From assembly GCA_031269415.1 (NCBI GenBank), contig JAISZF010000080.1, positions 1-16,256 of the forward strand: a stretch of 16,256 nt of DNA, in the 5' to 3' direction. Position numbers and translations under genes: made by a program. Positions within the stretch are counted from its first letter, which is position 1. The number at the start of each line of letters is the position of its first letter. This DNA comes from Clostridiales bacterium. Its GTDB lineage: Bacteria; Bacillota; Clostridia; Lachnospirales; WQUN01. The notes under the pieces were generated by a model. That model searched no databases and had not been told where the DNA came from. It worked only from the letters and a program-made list of their open reading frames with translations. Shown here in pieces: positions 1 through 7,657 of this stretch.

Positions 1-488
1 AGATAGATTCTGTTTCTACGTGCGCGCAGGCAAAAAGGCTCCTCAGTGAGAATGAGTATGACGTATGTATAATAAATTCCCCCCTGTCAGACGAATCGGG
101 CGAAAGCCTGTCTCTGTCCATTGCTTCCCGCGGATTCTGCCAGGTCATACTGGTGGTCAGGTCGGAATATTACAATGAGGTCTCCGGACATGTCGAGGAA
201 GCGGGCGTAATAACCGTGGCCAAGCCCATAGATCGAACATTGTTCCTGAGTGCTGTTAAGCTGGCGAAGGCCGCGCAAAAGCGGGTCAGAAAATTGCAAA
301 CGGAGAACAGCCTGCTGATAAAACGAATCGACGATATCCGCGTGATTGACCGCGCGAAATGTGTTCTGATCTCCTACCTCGCCATGTCAGAGCCGGAGGC
401 GCATAAATACATTGAAAAACAGTCTATGGACATGCAAAAAACCAAACGTGTGATCGCCGAAAATATTTTAAGGACGTATGTAAATTAG
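1..488 (+). CDS. ANTAR-domain response regulator, 3' part (5' end outside window)
   Basis: The frame is open from base 3, so the gene begins left of the window. The visible 161 residues are the end of a receiver-like domain, with the strand/turn VAKPID typical of the last receiver strand, then a linker coiled coil (about nt 270-335), then a C-terminal ANTAR domain (about nt 320-480). That domain has the usual pattern of an amphipathic helix, an alanine-containing LISYLAMSEPEAHKYIEKQ segment and a basic helix ending KRVIAENIL. ANTAR proteins bind paired small RNA hairpins and prevent transcription termination, often in nitrogen or amine metabolism (EutV, NasR). The gene stops 20 nt before purF, so the two are probably co-transcribed. 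A GTG at 153 lies inside the receiver domain and is unlikely to be the start. The receiver phosphorylation aspartate would lie near or beyond the left edge and I cannot check it. Confidence 0.88.
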   Translation, partial: IDSVSTCAQAKRLLSENEYDVCIINSPLSDESGESLSLSIASRGFCQVILVVRSEYYNEVSGHVEEAGVITVAKPIDRTLFLSAVKLAKAAQKRVRKLQTENSLLIKRIDDIRVIDRAKCVLISYLAMSEPEAHKYIEKQSMDMQKTKRVIAENILRTYVN

Positions 489-508
489 TTCATCCGAAAG
501 GTAGACGT

Positions 509-1927
509 ATGATGGTTTTGTTTTCAGATAAACCGCGTGAGGAATGCGCGGTTTTTGGTGTAAGCTTGAAGACTTCTGAGGAAGCGGCCGGGATTACTTA
601 CAACGGGCTGCTGTCCATGCAGCACCGCGGCCAGGAAGCGGCCGGCATCGCGGTGCTGTCGGGCAGCAATATTTTTTGTCACAAGGATATGGGGCTGGTT
701 TCAGAGGTTTTCACGGGCGAAACGCTTAAACGGTTTCCTCGAAGCCAAACGGCGGCCGGTCATACCCGTTATTCGACCACGGGCAGCAATACATGGGAGA
801 ACGGGCAGCCTTTTGTCACCGAATATTTGACCGGGCGTATCGCCACGGCTCATAACGGCAACATTGTCAACGCCAGGGAAACCAGGGAAACATTAAAGGC
901 GCTTGGCCTGAATTTCACAGCCACTTCGGACAGCGAGGTCATTTCGTCGCTGATAGCCTACTATACGGTAAAAAACGGCAGCATACTCGAAGGTGTAAAA
1001 GAAGCCTGCAATATGCTTTCAGGCGCGTTTTGCCTTGTACTCCTAACCAGTGACAATAAGCTGATAGCCGTGCGCGACCCGACTGGGTTTCGCCCGCTTT
1101 GCGTTGGCCGCGGTCCGCTGGGCATGGCTGTCGCCTCGGAGAGCTGCGCTTTGGACAGTTGCGAATTTGAATTCCTTCGCGATATACAGCCTGGTGAAAT
1201 ATTAATTATCCAGGACGGAGAGATAGTATTAAGCGAAACCATACTCTCGAATAAGGATCCGGAAGCCGGTCTATGCATATTTGAATATGTTTATTTCGCG
1301 CGTCCTGACTCGTTTATTGACAATTTAAGCGTCTATCAGGCCCGCTATAATATGGGGCGCATCCTGTCCGAGGAATACCCTGTGGAAGCGGACGCGGTCT
1401 GCGGCGTTCCGGACAGCGGGCTGGAGGCCGCCATAGGCTACAGCGCGGCCAGCGGCATTCCTCTGGTTCCGGGATTCGTCAAGAACCGCTATATTGGCAG
1501 AAGCTTCATCTACCCTATACAAGCGCAGCGCGAAAGCGCCGTGCGGCTTAAAATGAACCCGCTGTCGGCAAATGTAAACGGCAAGAAGATCGTGCTGGTG
1601 GATGACTCCATTGTAAGGGGCACCACAAGCGCCAGCATAGTTCGTTCGTTAAAAAACGCCGGCGCGAGGGAGGTCCATATGCGAGTATCTTCCCCGCCTT
1701 TTTTATTTACCTGTCACTTCGGTACGGATATTGACAACGAAAGCAATTTAATCGCGAATAAAATGAATCTGGATGGTATTACGAAGACTATCGGAGCGGA
1801 CAGCTTGGGCTATATCAGCATAGAAGGCTTAAAGAGAGCCTGCGGAGACTGCCGGCTGTCTTTTTGTACAAAATGTTTTACAGGCGGACATGTGGAGGCA
1901 TATAATAGGAAATATGATTTGGAATAA
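509..1927 (+). CDS. purF: Amidophosphoribosyltransferase
   Basis: First committed step of purine synthesis: PRPP plus glutamine gives phosphoribosylamine. The N-terminal Ntn-hydrolase domain carries the catalytic cysteine in EECAVFGV (Cys13, or Cys12 if the second ATG is used), preceded by a short acidic propeptide that is normally cleaved. The C-terminal phosphoribosyltransferase domain has the PRPP loop LVDDSIVRGTT (about residues 363-373). Cysteines at 256, 402 and the CGDC/CTKC cluster (445-456) correspond to the 4Fe-4S ligands of the Bacillus subtilis-type enzyme, whose cluster is oxygen-sensitive. Length (472 aa) is normal. The GAAAGG at 496-501 is 7-8 nt from the ATG. The gene sits between the ANTAR regulator (20 nt) and dapF (14 nt), consistent with one operon. 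Confidence 0.97.
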   Translation: MMVLFSDKPREECAVFGVSLKTSEEAAGITYNGLLSMQHRGQEAAGIAVLSGSNIFCHKDMGLVSEVFTGETLKRFPRSQTAAGHTRYSTTGSNTWENGQPFVTEYLTGRIATAHNGNIVNARETRETLKALGLNFTATSDSEVISSLIAYYTVKNGSILEGVKEACNMLSGAFCLVLLTSDNKLIAVRDPTGFRPLCVGRGPLGMAVASESCALDSCEFEFLRDIQPGEILIIQDGEIVLSETILSNKDPEAGLCIFEYVYFARPDSFIDNLSVYQARYNMGRILSEEYPVEADAVCGVPDSGLEAAIGYSAASGIPLVPGFVKNRYIGRSFIYPIQAQRESAVRLKMNPLSANVNGKKIVLVDDSIVRGTTSASIVRSLKNAGAREVHMRVSSPPFLFTCHFGTDIDNESNLIANKMNLDGITKTIGADSLGYISIEGLKRACGDCRLSFCTKCFTGGHVEAYNRKYDLE

Positions 1928-1941
1928 TCGGAGGTATCTTT

Positions 1942-2793
1942 ATGGAATGGTCATTCACAAAAATGCAGGGCGCGGGCAATGACTATATCTATTTCAATTG
2001 CTTTGAACGTCCGTTTCCGTCCCCTGAAAAGAATTGCGTCATATTGGCGCACAGGCATCTCGGCGTTGGAGGCGACGGAATAGTGCTGATCCAACCGTCT
2101 GACAAGGCTGACGCTTATATGCGCATGTTTAACGCCGACGGCAGCGAGGGCAGGATGTGCGGCAACGCCATACGCTGTGTGGCAAAATACCTGTACGACA
2201 ACAATATCGCGCGAAAGACAGAGATGACCATAGAAACGCTAAGCGGCGTCAAAACGCTGTACCTGTCCGTCGGCGCTGACGGACAGGTGTCTTCCGCGAG
2301 GGTGGACATGGGCAGGGCGGAACTGTCGCCGGGGCGCGTACCGATCAAACTGCAGGGCAGGGCTGTAATCGCCAGAACTATTCATGTCGGCGATAATGAC
2401 TACGACATAACCTGCGTATCTATGGGCAACCCGCACGCGGTAGTGTTTATGGATAATGTGGCTGATTTGAGTTTGTCGGAACTAGGCCCGCTGTTTGAAA
2501 GGCATCCGCTGTTTCCGGAGGGCGTTAATACGGAATTTATTCGCGTGATCAATAAGCGTTCGCTGGAAATGCGAGTGTGGGAACGCGGCACCGGGGAAAC
2601 GCAGGCTTGCGGCACGGGCGCGTGCGCGGCGGCGGTGGCGGCGGTAATCAACGGATTTTCCCATAAAAAAGAGGATATTACAGTGAAACTCCTGGGCGGT
2701 GAATTAATAATCAACTATACGGATGACGCTGTTTTCATGACAGGCGGATGTGTAAAGGTATTTGAGGGGGTAATAAACCTTGACGAAAGCTAA
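1942..2793 (+). CDS. dapF: Diaminopimelate epimerase
   Basis: Converts LL-diaminopimelate to meso-diaminopimelate for lysine and peptidoglycan, without a cofactor, using two cysteines as acid/base pair. Both are present: Cys73 in MCGNAIRC and Cys223 in ETQACGTGAC. The N-terminal MQGAGNDYI motif and GGDGIVLI are also typical, and 283 aa is a normal length. An AATCGGAGG ribosome site lies just ahead of the ATG. The gene follows purF by 14 nt, and its last 14 nt overlap the start of pyrG, so translation of the two is probably coupled. The partner enzyme DapL, which makes its substrate, is two genes downstream. Confidence 0.97.
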   Translation: MEWSFTKMQGAGNDYIYFNCFERPFPSPEKNCVILAHRHLGVGGDGIVLIQPSDKADAYMRMFNADGSEGRMCGNAIRCVAKYLYDNNIARKTEMTIETLSGVKTLYLSVGADGQVSSARVDMGRAELSPGRVPIKLQGRAVIARTIHVGDNDYDITCVSMGNPHAVVFMDNVADLSLSELGPLFERHPLFPEGVNTEFIRVINKRSLEMRVWERGTGETQACGTGACAAAVAAVINGFSHKKEDITVKLLGGELIINYTDDAVFMTGGCVKVFEGVINLDES

Positions 2794-4372
2794 GCATATC
2801 TTTGTGACAGGCGGCGTGGTTTCGGGTCTGGGCAAGGGTATAACCGTGGCTTCGCTGGGGCGTCTGCTGAAGGCGCGCGGTTTGAAGGTTACGGCTCAGA
2901 AACTGGATCCGTATATGAACGTGGATCCCGGAACAATGAACCCGTATCAGCACGGCGAGGTGTTCGTCACGGACGACGGAGCGGAAACGGATTTGGATTT
3001 GGGCCATTATGAACGGTTCATCGACGAGAATTTGACCAAGTACTCTAACCTCACTTCCGGCCGCGTCTACTTCAACGTGCTTTCGCGCGAGCGGGCGGGC
3101 GGCTATTTAGGGCAGACGGTGCAGGTTATCCCTCATATTACCGACGAAATCAAAGACTTTATATACAGAGGCGCGGAAGGCGCGGACGTACTTATTACCG
3201 AGATAGGCGGCACCGTGGGTGATATCGAGAGTCAGCCGTTTTTGGAAGCTATCCGTCAGATTTCGCTTGAAAGGGACCGCGGGGATTGCCTGTTTATTCA
3301 TCTGGCGCTTATACCGTATCTTAAGGGATCAGGTGAGCATAAATCCAAGCCTGCGCAGCATTCTGTCAAGGAATTGCGCGCCATGGGCATCTCACCGGAT
3401 ATAATCGTCGCGCGGGCGGACGAGAGCTTAAGCGCCGAGATATTGGCAAAACTGTCGCTGTTCTGTAATGTCAAACCGGATTGCGTCATAGAGAATATAA
3501 CGCTGGACTGCCTGTATAAAGCGCCGCTTATGCTGAGGCTCAACGGGCTGGATACGGTCGTTTGCAGGGAATTGAGCCTGAATACCCGCGACCCGGATCT
3601 GGCGGAATGGCGGGAAATGACCGACAGAATATCCAATCGCCAAAAGACCGTGAGAATCGCCATGACAGGAAAGTACGTGAGGCTTCACGACGCGTATCTC
3701 TCAGTGATCGAGGCGTTGAATCACGCGGGTATAGCGGTAGGGGCTGACATAGAGATAGAATGGCTGGACAGCGAGCGGGTAACGGAACTGAATGTACACA
3801 AGCTGTTACATAATGTCCAAGGTATTGTGGTTCCCGGAGGGTTTGGCGACAGGGGTATTGAGGGAATGATAACCGCCTGCCGGTACGCCCGCGAGAATCA
3901 TATACCCTATTTGGGCTTATGCCTGGGTATGCATATAGCGGTTATAGAATTCGCTAGGCATGTCTGTAAAATGGATCACGCCAATTCCAGCGAGTTTACC
4001 AAAGAAGGCAATCAATCGGTAATAGACCTGATGGAGGAACAAAACGGCATAGTGAATAAGGGCGGCACCATGCGTCTGGGATCATATCCGTGCCATATTA
4101 CGCCCGGCACAACGCTGGAAAGGGTTTACGGGATAACTGTAATCCATGAGCGGCACCGTCACCGCTATGAATTCAATAATGATTTCAGGGACAGGCTGTG
4201 TGAAGCCGGGCTTGTAATTGCCGGCGTTTCGCCGGACAATGTTTTGGTGGAAGCCATTGAATTAAATGACAGCCCGTTCTTCGCGGGCGTGCAGTTCCAT
4301 CCGGAGTTCAAAAGCCGCCCCAATAAACCCCACCCGTTGTTTGCGGGTTTTATCAAGGCGGCCGCGGAATAA
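2780..4372 (+). CDS. pyrG: CTP synthase
   Basis: Amidates UTP to CTP with ATP and glutamine. The N-terminal synthetase domain has the P-loop-like GGVVSGLGKG near residue 11 and the LDPYMNVDPGTMNPYQHGEV block. The C-terminal class I glutamine amidotransferase has its nucleophile Cys381 in GLCLGMH and the His507-Pro-Glu509 pair in VQFHPEF. At 530 aa it is full length. The start is TTG at 2780, 9 nt after GAGGGGG (2764-2770) and inside the dapF coding end. The protein from this codon begins TKAKHIFVTGGVVSG exactly as the family does, so TTG is secure. The gap to dapL is 13-22 nt. Confidence 0.97.
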   Translation: MTKAKHIFVTGGVVSGLGKGITVASLGRLLKARGLKVTAQKLDPYMNVDPGTMNPYQHGEVFVTDDGAETDLDLGHYERFIDENLTKYSNLTSGRVYFNVLSRERAGGYLGQTVQVIPHITDEIKDFIYRGAEGADVLITEIGGTVGDIESQPFLEAIRQISLERDRGDCLFIHLALIPYLKGSGEHKSKPAQHSVKELRAMGISPDIIVARADESLSAEILAKLSLFCNVKPDCVIENITLDCLYKAPLMLRLNGLDTVVCRELSLNTRDPDLAEWREMTDRISNRQKTVRIAMTGKYVRLHDAYLSVIEALNHAGIAVGADIEIEWLDSERVTELNVHKLLHNVQGIVVPGGFGDRGIEGMITACRYARENHIPYLGLCLGMHIAVIEFARHVCKMDHANSSEFTKEGNQSVIDLMEEQNGIVNKGGTMRLGSYPCHITPGTTLERVYGITVIHERHRHRYEFNNDFRDRLCEAGLVIAGVSPDNVLVEAIELNDSPFFAGVQFHPEFKSRPNKPHPLFAGFIKAAAE

Positions 4373-4394
4373 ACTAAAAATGTAGGTGAACAAG

Positions 4395-5579
4395 TTGAGA
4401 TTAAACGGACATTTTCAGGATCTGAAGCAGAGCTATCTATTCATTACGGTAGCGCAAAAAGTAAACGATTTTCAGAAAGCGCGTCCCGACGCGGATGTTA
4501 TCCGCTTAGGCATTGGCGACGTTACACTGCCGCTCGTTCCCGCCGTAACCGCCGCCATGAGGCGTGCTGTGGACGAGATGGGCGACGCTGAGACTTTTCG
4601 CGGGTATTCGTCCGATTGGGGCTACGAGTTCCTGCGTGAAGCCATAAGAGGGCATTATGCCGAAAAGGGCGTAAAACTGGATTTATCGGAAATCTTCATC
4701 ACCGACGGCGCCAAAAGCGACGCGGGAAATATCTCGGATATATTTGATACGGACAATAAAGTGCTGATTCCGGACCCGGTATATCCCGTATATGTGGATT
4801 CAAATATTATGGCGGGCAGAGAATTGGAGTATATCGCCGGCAACGAGGGAAACGGATTTCTGCCGCTGCCGGACGGACGGCACGCGGATATAATCTATCT
4901 CTGTTCCCCCAACAACCCGACCGGCGCGGTTTACTCCAAGGAACAGTTGCGGGCGTGGGTGGATTACGCGAACGCCAACAGCGCGATTATACTCTTTGAC
5001 AGCGCCTATGAGATGTTTGTCGGCGACAAAGATTTGCCGACCAGCATTTTACAGATGCCCGGCGCGGAAACCTGCGCCATAGAAATCGCTTCATTTTCTA
5101 AAACCGCCGGGTTTACGGGCGTCCGCTGCGGTTATACAGTTGTGCCCAACGCGCTGAAGCGAAAATCCGGCGGCAAAGAGGCCAGTGTCAACAGCCTGTG
5201 GCTGCGCCGGCAGACCACGAAATTCAACGGCGTTTCATATATAACGCAGCGCGGCGCGGAGGCCGCCTTCTCGCCCGATGGCTATAAGCAAATAAAAGAG
5301 AACATAGACTACTATAAGCGGAACACAAGACTGATTTGCGACATGCTTTCCGAACTGGGAATATGGTATACGGGCGGCGAAAACGCGCCCTATGTTTGGA
5401 TGAAATGCCCGAATATGTCATCATGGGAATTCTTTGATTTCCTGCTTGATAAAGCCAATGTGGTAGGCACGCCCGGCGAGGGTTTCGGCGTTAACGGAGA
5501 GGGATATTTCAGGCTGACCGGGTTCGGCGGGAGAGAGAATCTGGAGAAAGCGGTAAAGAGAATAAAGGCTGTTTTATAA
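4395..5579 (+). CDS. dapL: LL-diaminopimelate aminotransferase
   Basis: PLP-dependent fold-type I aminotransferase that makes LL-diaminopimelate from tetrahydrodipicolinate in one step, bypassing the succinylase/acetylase branches. Markers are SYLFITVAQKV at the N-terminus, LGIGDVTLPL, the FRGYSSDWGYEFLR block, CSPNNPTG, and the PLP lysine in SFSKTAGFTGVRCGY (codon at 5100). DapF in the same operon uses its product. The frame can start at GTG 4386 or TTG 4395. I prefer TTG because AGGTGA (4384-4389) lies 5 nt before it and overlaps the GTG, and because the family usually begins close to the RLN-H-F segment. The difference is three residues. A strong terminator follows 6 nt after the stop. Confidence 0.95.
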   Translation: MRLNGHFQDLKQSYLFITVAQKVNDFQKARPDADVIRLGIGDVTLPLVPAVTAAMRRAVDEMGDAETFRGYSSDWGYEFLREAIRGHYAEKGVKLDLSEIFITDGAKSDAGNISDIFDTDNKVLIPDPVYPVYVDSNIMAGRELEYIAGNEGNGFLPLPDGRHADIIYLCSPNNPTGAVYSKEQLRAWVDYANANSAIILFDSAYEMFVGDKDLPTSILQMPGAETCAIEIASFSKTAGFTGVRCGYTVVPNALKRKSGGKEASVNSLWLRRQTTKFNGVSYITQRGAEAAFSPDGYKQIKENIDYYKRNTRLICDMLSELGIWYTGGENAPYVWMKCPNMSSWEFFDFLLDKANVVGTPGEGFGVNGEGYFRLTGFGGRENLEKAVKRIKAVL

Positions 5580-5585
5580 ATAAAG

Positions 5586-5606
5586 CCCCCCGTTGTTCAC
5601 GGGGGG
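5586..5606. terminator. Bidirectional intrinsic terminator between dapL and the DivIVA-like gene
   Basis: CCCCCCG (5586-5592) pairs with CGGGGGG (5600-5606) around the 7-nt loop TTGTTCA. A-rich sequence (AATAAA) lies on the left and a T-rich stretch on the right, so the hairpin can end transcripts from both converging genes. The minus-strand stop codon is only 4 nt beyond the stem. Confidence 0.88.
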
Positions 5607-5609
5607 TTA

Positions 5610-6506
5610 CTATTTTCTTCTGGATTTCGTACTTGCCATCTGTCTTACAACCGTAAGTATATTCGCGCTTGGCGGCTGTTTCCGCTCCGGCTGCTCATAA
5701 TCATAATTAAACTGTTGCGGAGACGGCGCGGTTGTCTCCGGCGTTGAAGGCTTCACTGTCTGCGCCTGTGTATTTTCAGCGGGCTGCCATGGTTCGACAG
5801 GCTGCCGATGTTCAACGGGCCGCGGAGCTTCAATAGGCTGCCGATGTTCAACGGGACGCGGAGCTTCAATAGGCTGCCGATGTTCAACGGGCCGCGGAGC
5901 TTCAATAGGCTGCCGATGTTCAACGGGCCGCGGAGCTTCAATGGGTTGACGTTCTTCAAAGAACCTCTGTGTTTCAGGGAAATACTGTATGTCCGTGATC
6001 TGTCGTCCTTCCGTTAAGTCCCGAGGTTTTACGTACTGTTTCGGCGGCTCTTCCGGAACAGTAAAGGAGATTTGCGGCTGCTGCGGTTCGTATAACGGAA
6101 TCCCCAGTTGTTTAATCAGTTTGCCAAACTCTCCGTTATTGGGCACATTCGCCAGATATGGATTGGCCTCGTAGTTATTATTCTCTTCCTCCGCCGGAAT
6201 GAGTCTTTCCGCGATCATCTCCGCGCTGATAACCTCATTGTAATCGGATGCCCTTTCGAAACCGACGGAATTCACGGCGGGGGTTACCCCGGCCGCGGGG
6301 TTGATGTCGCTAATCAAGTCTACCATGCTGTTATAGTCCGACATAACGCGTAAATACGCTTTGTGTAGGTCGTCATATCTTGTTTCCAAGGCAAGATATT
6401 CATCGCTCCGTGATTGACATTCAAATATCAGCTTGGAGATATACTCATCAACCTGTTGTTTATCATAGCCCATGGACTGTTCTAAAAATCTGACCCCGTC
6501 AGGCAA
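5610..6506 (-). CDS. DivIVA-domain protein with proline-rich tandem-repeat tail
   Basis: Residues 4-62 match the DivIVA/GpsB N-terminal pattern: VRFLEQSMGYDKQQVDEYI followed by a heptad-rich helix up to about residue 62, probably a coiled coil. Such domains target curved membrane or the division site in Gram-positive bacteria. A low-complexity acidic middle follows. Residues 187-234 are four perfect copies of QPIEAPRPVEHR, and a fifth degenerate copy (QPVEPWQPAENT) leads to a basic C-terminus ending TKSRRK. No signal peptide or membrane helix is seen, so it is likely cytoplasmic and membrane-associated. The start is TTG at 6506, supported by AAGGGGGG at about 6513-6520; an internal ATG at residue 12 would cut the conserved domain. 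It follows the dioxygenase gene by 46 nt on the same strand. The cellular role is not identifiable beyond the domain. Confidence 0.8.
   Translation of the reverse strand: MPDGVRFLEQSMGYDKQQVDEYISKLIFECQSRSDEYLALETRYDDLHKAYLRVMSDYNSMVDLISDINPAAGVTPAVNSVGFERASDYNEVISAEMIAERLIPAEEENNNYEANPYLANVPNNGEFGKLIKQLGIPLYEPQQPQISFTVPEEPPKQYVKPRDLTEGRQITDIQYFPETQRFFEERQPIEAPRPVEHRQPIEAPRPVEHRQPIEAPRPVEHRQPIEAPRPVEHRQPVEPWQPAENTQAQTVKPSTPETTAPSPQQFNYDYEQPERKQPPSANILTVVRQMASTKSRRK
5801..5944. repeat. Four tandem 36-bp repeats inside the DivIVA-like gene
   Basis: Units at 5801-5836, 5837-5872, 5873-5908 and 5909-5944 differ at only about two positions in total (for example C/A at 5856). A degenerate half unit lies at 5783-5800 and another at 5945 onward. 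Because 36 is a multiple of 3, copy number can change without breaking the frame. Each unit encodes 12 residues. Confidence 0.95.
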
Positions 6507-6552
6507 GGTTGACCCCCCTTGCGTAATAAACTTCTCATATAAGCGTTATGTA

Positions 6553-7488
6553 TCAAGTTACATTCTCAAAGAAGCTAGGGATCAGTTCCGCGGAATAGTA
6601 GAACAGCCCGCGTCCTATCTCTGAAGCGTCCCATACGCGTTGAGGGTTATCAGGATACGCCGTGTAACCGCCCGCGTAAACCTCAACCCGGTTACCCGAA
6701 GGTTCCCAGAAATAGATCGATTGTCCCCTTGTAATCGCGTGACGCGTCGGCCCGATATCCAGCTCTAACCGATTTATGGCGATTAAGTCCGCCGCGTTGC
6801 CGATATCATGCCAATCATTCAAGTAAAAACCCACATGGTGGATCTTGCCGGGCTCAGGAAACTCAACAAACGCGATGTCGTGCGGTTTATTGGCGCTTGT
6901 AATCCAAGACGCCAAACGGCTGCCGTCCGGGTTATTGCAAACCTCCGGGACAAACATGCCTAACACCCATTTGCAGAAAGTTTCCGCCTCGGCTATGTTC
7001 GGCCCATACAGCAGCAGATGATCCATGCGCTGGGCCTTCATGCCGCGCGGCTGCTCCGACCAGATATCCGGGTTTATAATCTGAGGCCCTTTTTCCGCCA
7101 ATTCCACATCAGAATAGATCTGAAAGACATGCCCCGTACTTATTTTGAAGCTATAACGCTTTCCAAAACCCGGCTGCTCGGTGTTCGCCGGTATTTCGTG
7201 AACCCGGTATCCGAAACCTAAAGTCTGCCGCGCCATAAGCTCCAGCGTATCACGGCTGTCAACTTTGAACGCCACATAATCCAGACCGGCTTCGTCCGCC
7301 TTGCGCAAGGTGACGCTATGGTGGTCAAATTCGTCGTAAGCTTTTAACATTACCCTGCCGTCTGATGTTTGCCCCACGATATCGAGGCCAAGGATGTTGG
7401 TGTAAAAATCAAGAGTTTTTTCTAAATCCAGCACGCGGATTTGCACAAGGCCGGGCCTCAGCGTTTTTCCATATTCCAATACATTCAC
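6553..7488 (-). CDS. Catechol 2,3-dioxygenase (extradiol, XylE-like)
   Basis: Two-domain vicinal-oxygen-chelate protein closely resembling XylE, which cleaves catechol meta to its hydroxyls using Fe(II) and O2. Numbered from the GTG, all active-site residues of Pseudomonas XylE appear at a constant offset of +4: iron ligands His157 (MDHLLLYG), His218 (IHHVGFY) and Glu269 (NRVEVYAGG), and second-sphere His203 (KPHDIAF), His250 (GPTRHAIT) and Tyr259 (SIYFWEPSGN). Length (311 aa against 307) fits. The upstream frame allows GTG 7488 or TTG 7479. GGAG at 7490-7493 is too close to the GTG but about 8 nt from the TTG, which would also bring the N-terminus nearer to XylE, so the start is uncertain. 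An extended -10 promoter lies upstream. The gene is divergent from the sirtuin and leads into the DivIVA-like gene. The substrate cannot be fixed from sequence. Confidence 0.92.
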   Translation of the reverse strand: MNVLEYGKTLRPGLVQIRVLDLEKTLDFYTNILGLDIVGQTSDGRVMLKAYDEFDHHSVTLRKADEAGLDYVAFKVDSRDTLELMARQTLGFGYRVHEIPANTEQPGFGKRYSFKISTGHVFQIYSDVELAEKGPQIINPDIWSEQPRGMKAQRMDHLLLYGPNIAEAETFCKWVLGMFVPEVCNNPDGSRLASWITSANKPHDIAFVEFPEPGKIHHVGFYLNDWHDIGNAADLIAINRLELDIGPTRHAITRGQSIYFWEPSGNRVEVYAGGYTAYPDNPQRVWDASEIGRGLFYYSAELIPSFFENVT

Positions 7489-7545
7489 TCCATTCTATAA
7501 AGTAGTTTTATTTTATTACATTTTATTTTGTTTATTGACTAAATA

Positions 7546-7574
7546 AGTATACCATGTTCGACACATTACAGCAA
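7546..7574 (-). promoter_or_regulatory. Predicted promoter for the catechol dioxygenase gene
   Basis: Read on the minus strand, TTGCTG (7574-7569), a 17-nt spacer and an extended -10 element TGGTATACT (7554-7546). Predicted start of transcription is near 7539, giving a leader of about 50 nt. The -35 is weak (three of six) but the extended -10 is good. Confidence 0.5.
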
Positions 7575-7612
7575 TACGGTTTTCCCTTTTGGAAGCAAAA
7601 CACTAGTTTTAG

Positions 7613-7641
7613 TTGAAAATAATGGGCTTTGAGTTTATACT
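7613..7641 (+). promoter_or_regulatory. Predicted sigma-A promoter for the sirtuin gene
   Basis: TTGAAA (7613-7618), exactly 17 nt, then TATACT (7636-7641). Transcription should begin near 7648. This makes the in-frame TTG at 7613 impossible as a translation start on this transcript and places the ATG at 7658 only about 10 nt from the 5' end. Confidence 0.6.
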
Positions 7642-7657
7642 GCAATCTGGGACAATA

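Noticed and set aside
961..4356. Long minus-strand ORFs opposite purF, dapF and pyrG
   Set aside because: They are antisense to strongly conserved genes, and have no ribosome sites or recognisable domains.
5801..5944. Tandem 36-bp repeats as a CRISPR array
   Set aside because: The repeats are directly adjacent with no spacers, and lie in frame inside a coding region.
7613..7657. In-frame TTG at 7613 as the sirtuin start
   Set aside because: No ribosome site precedes it, and it coincides with the -35 element of a good promoter.
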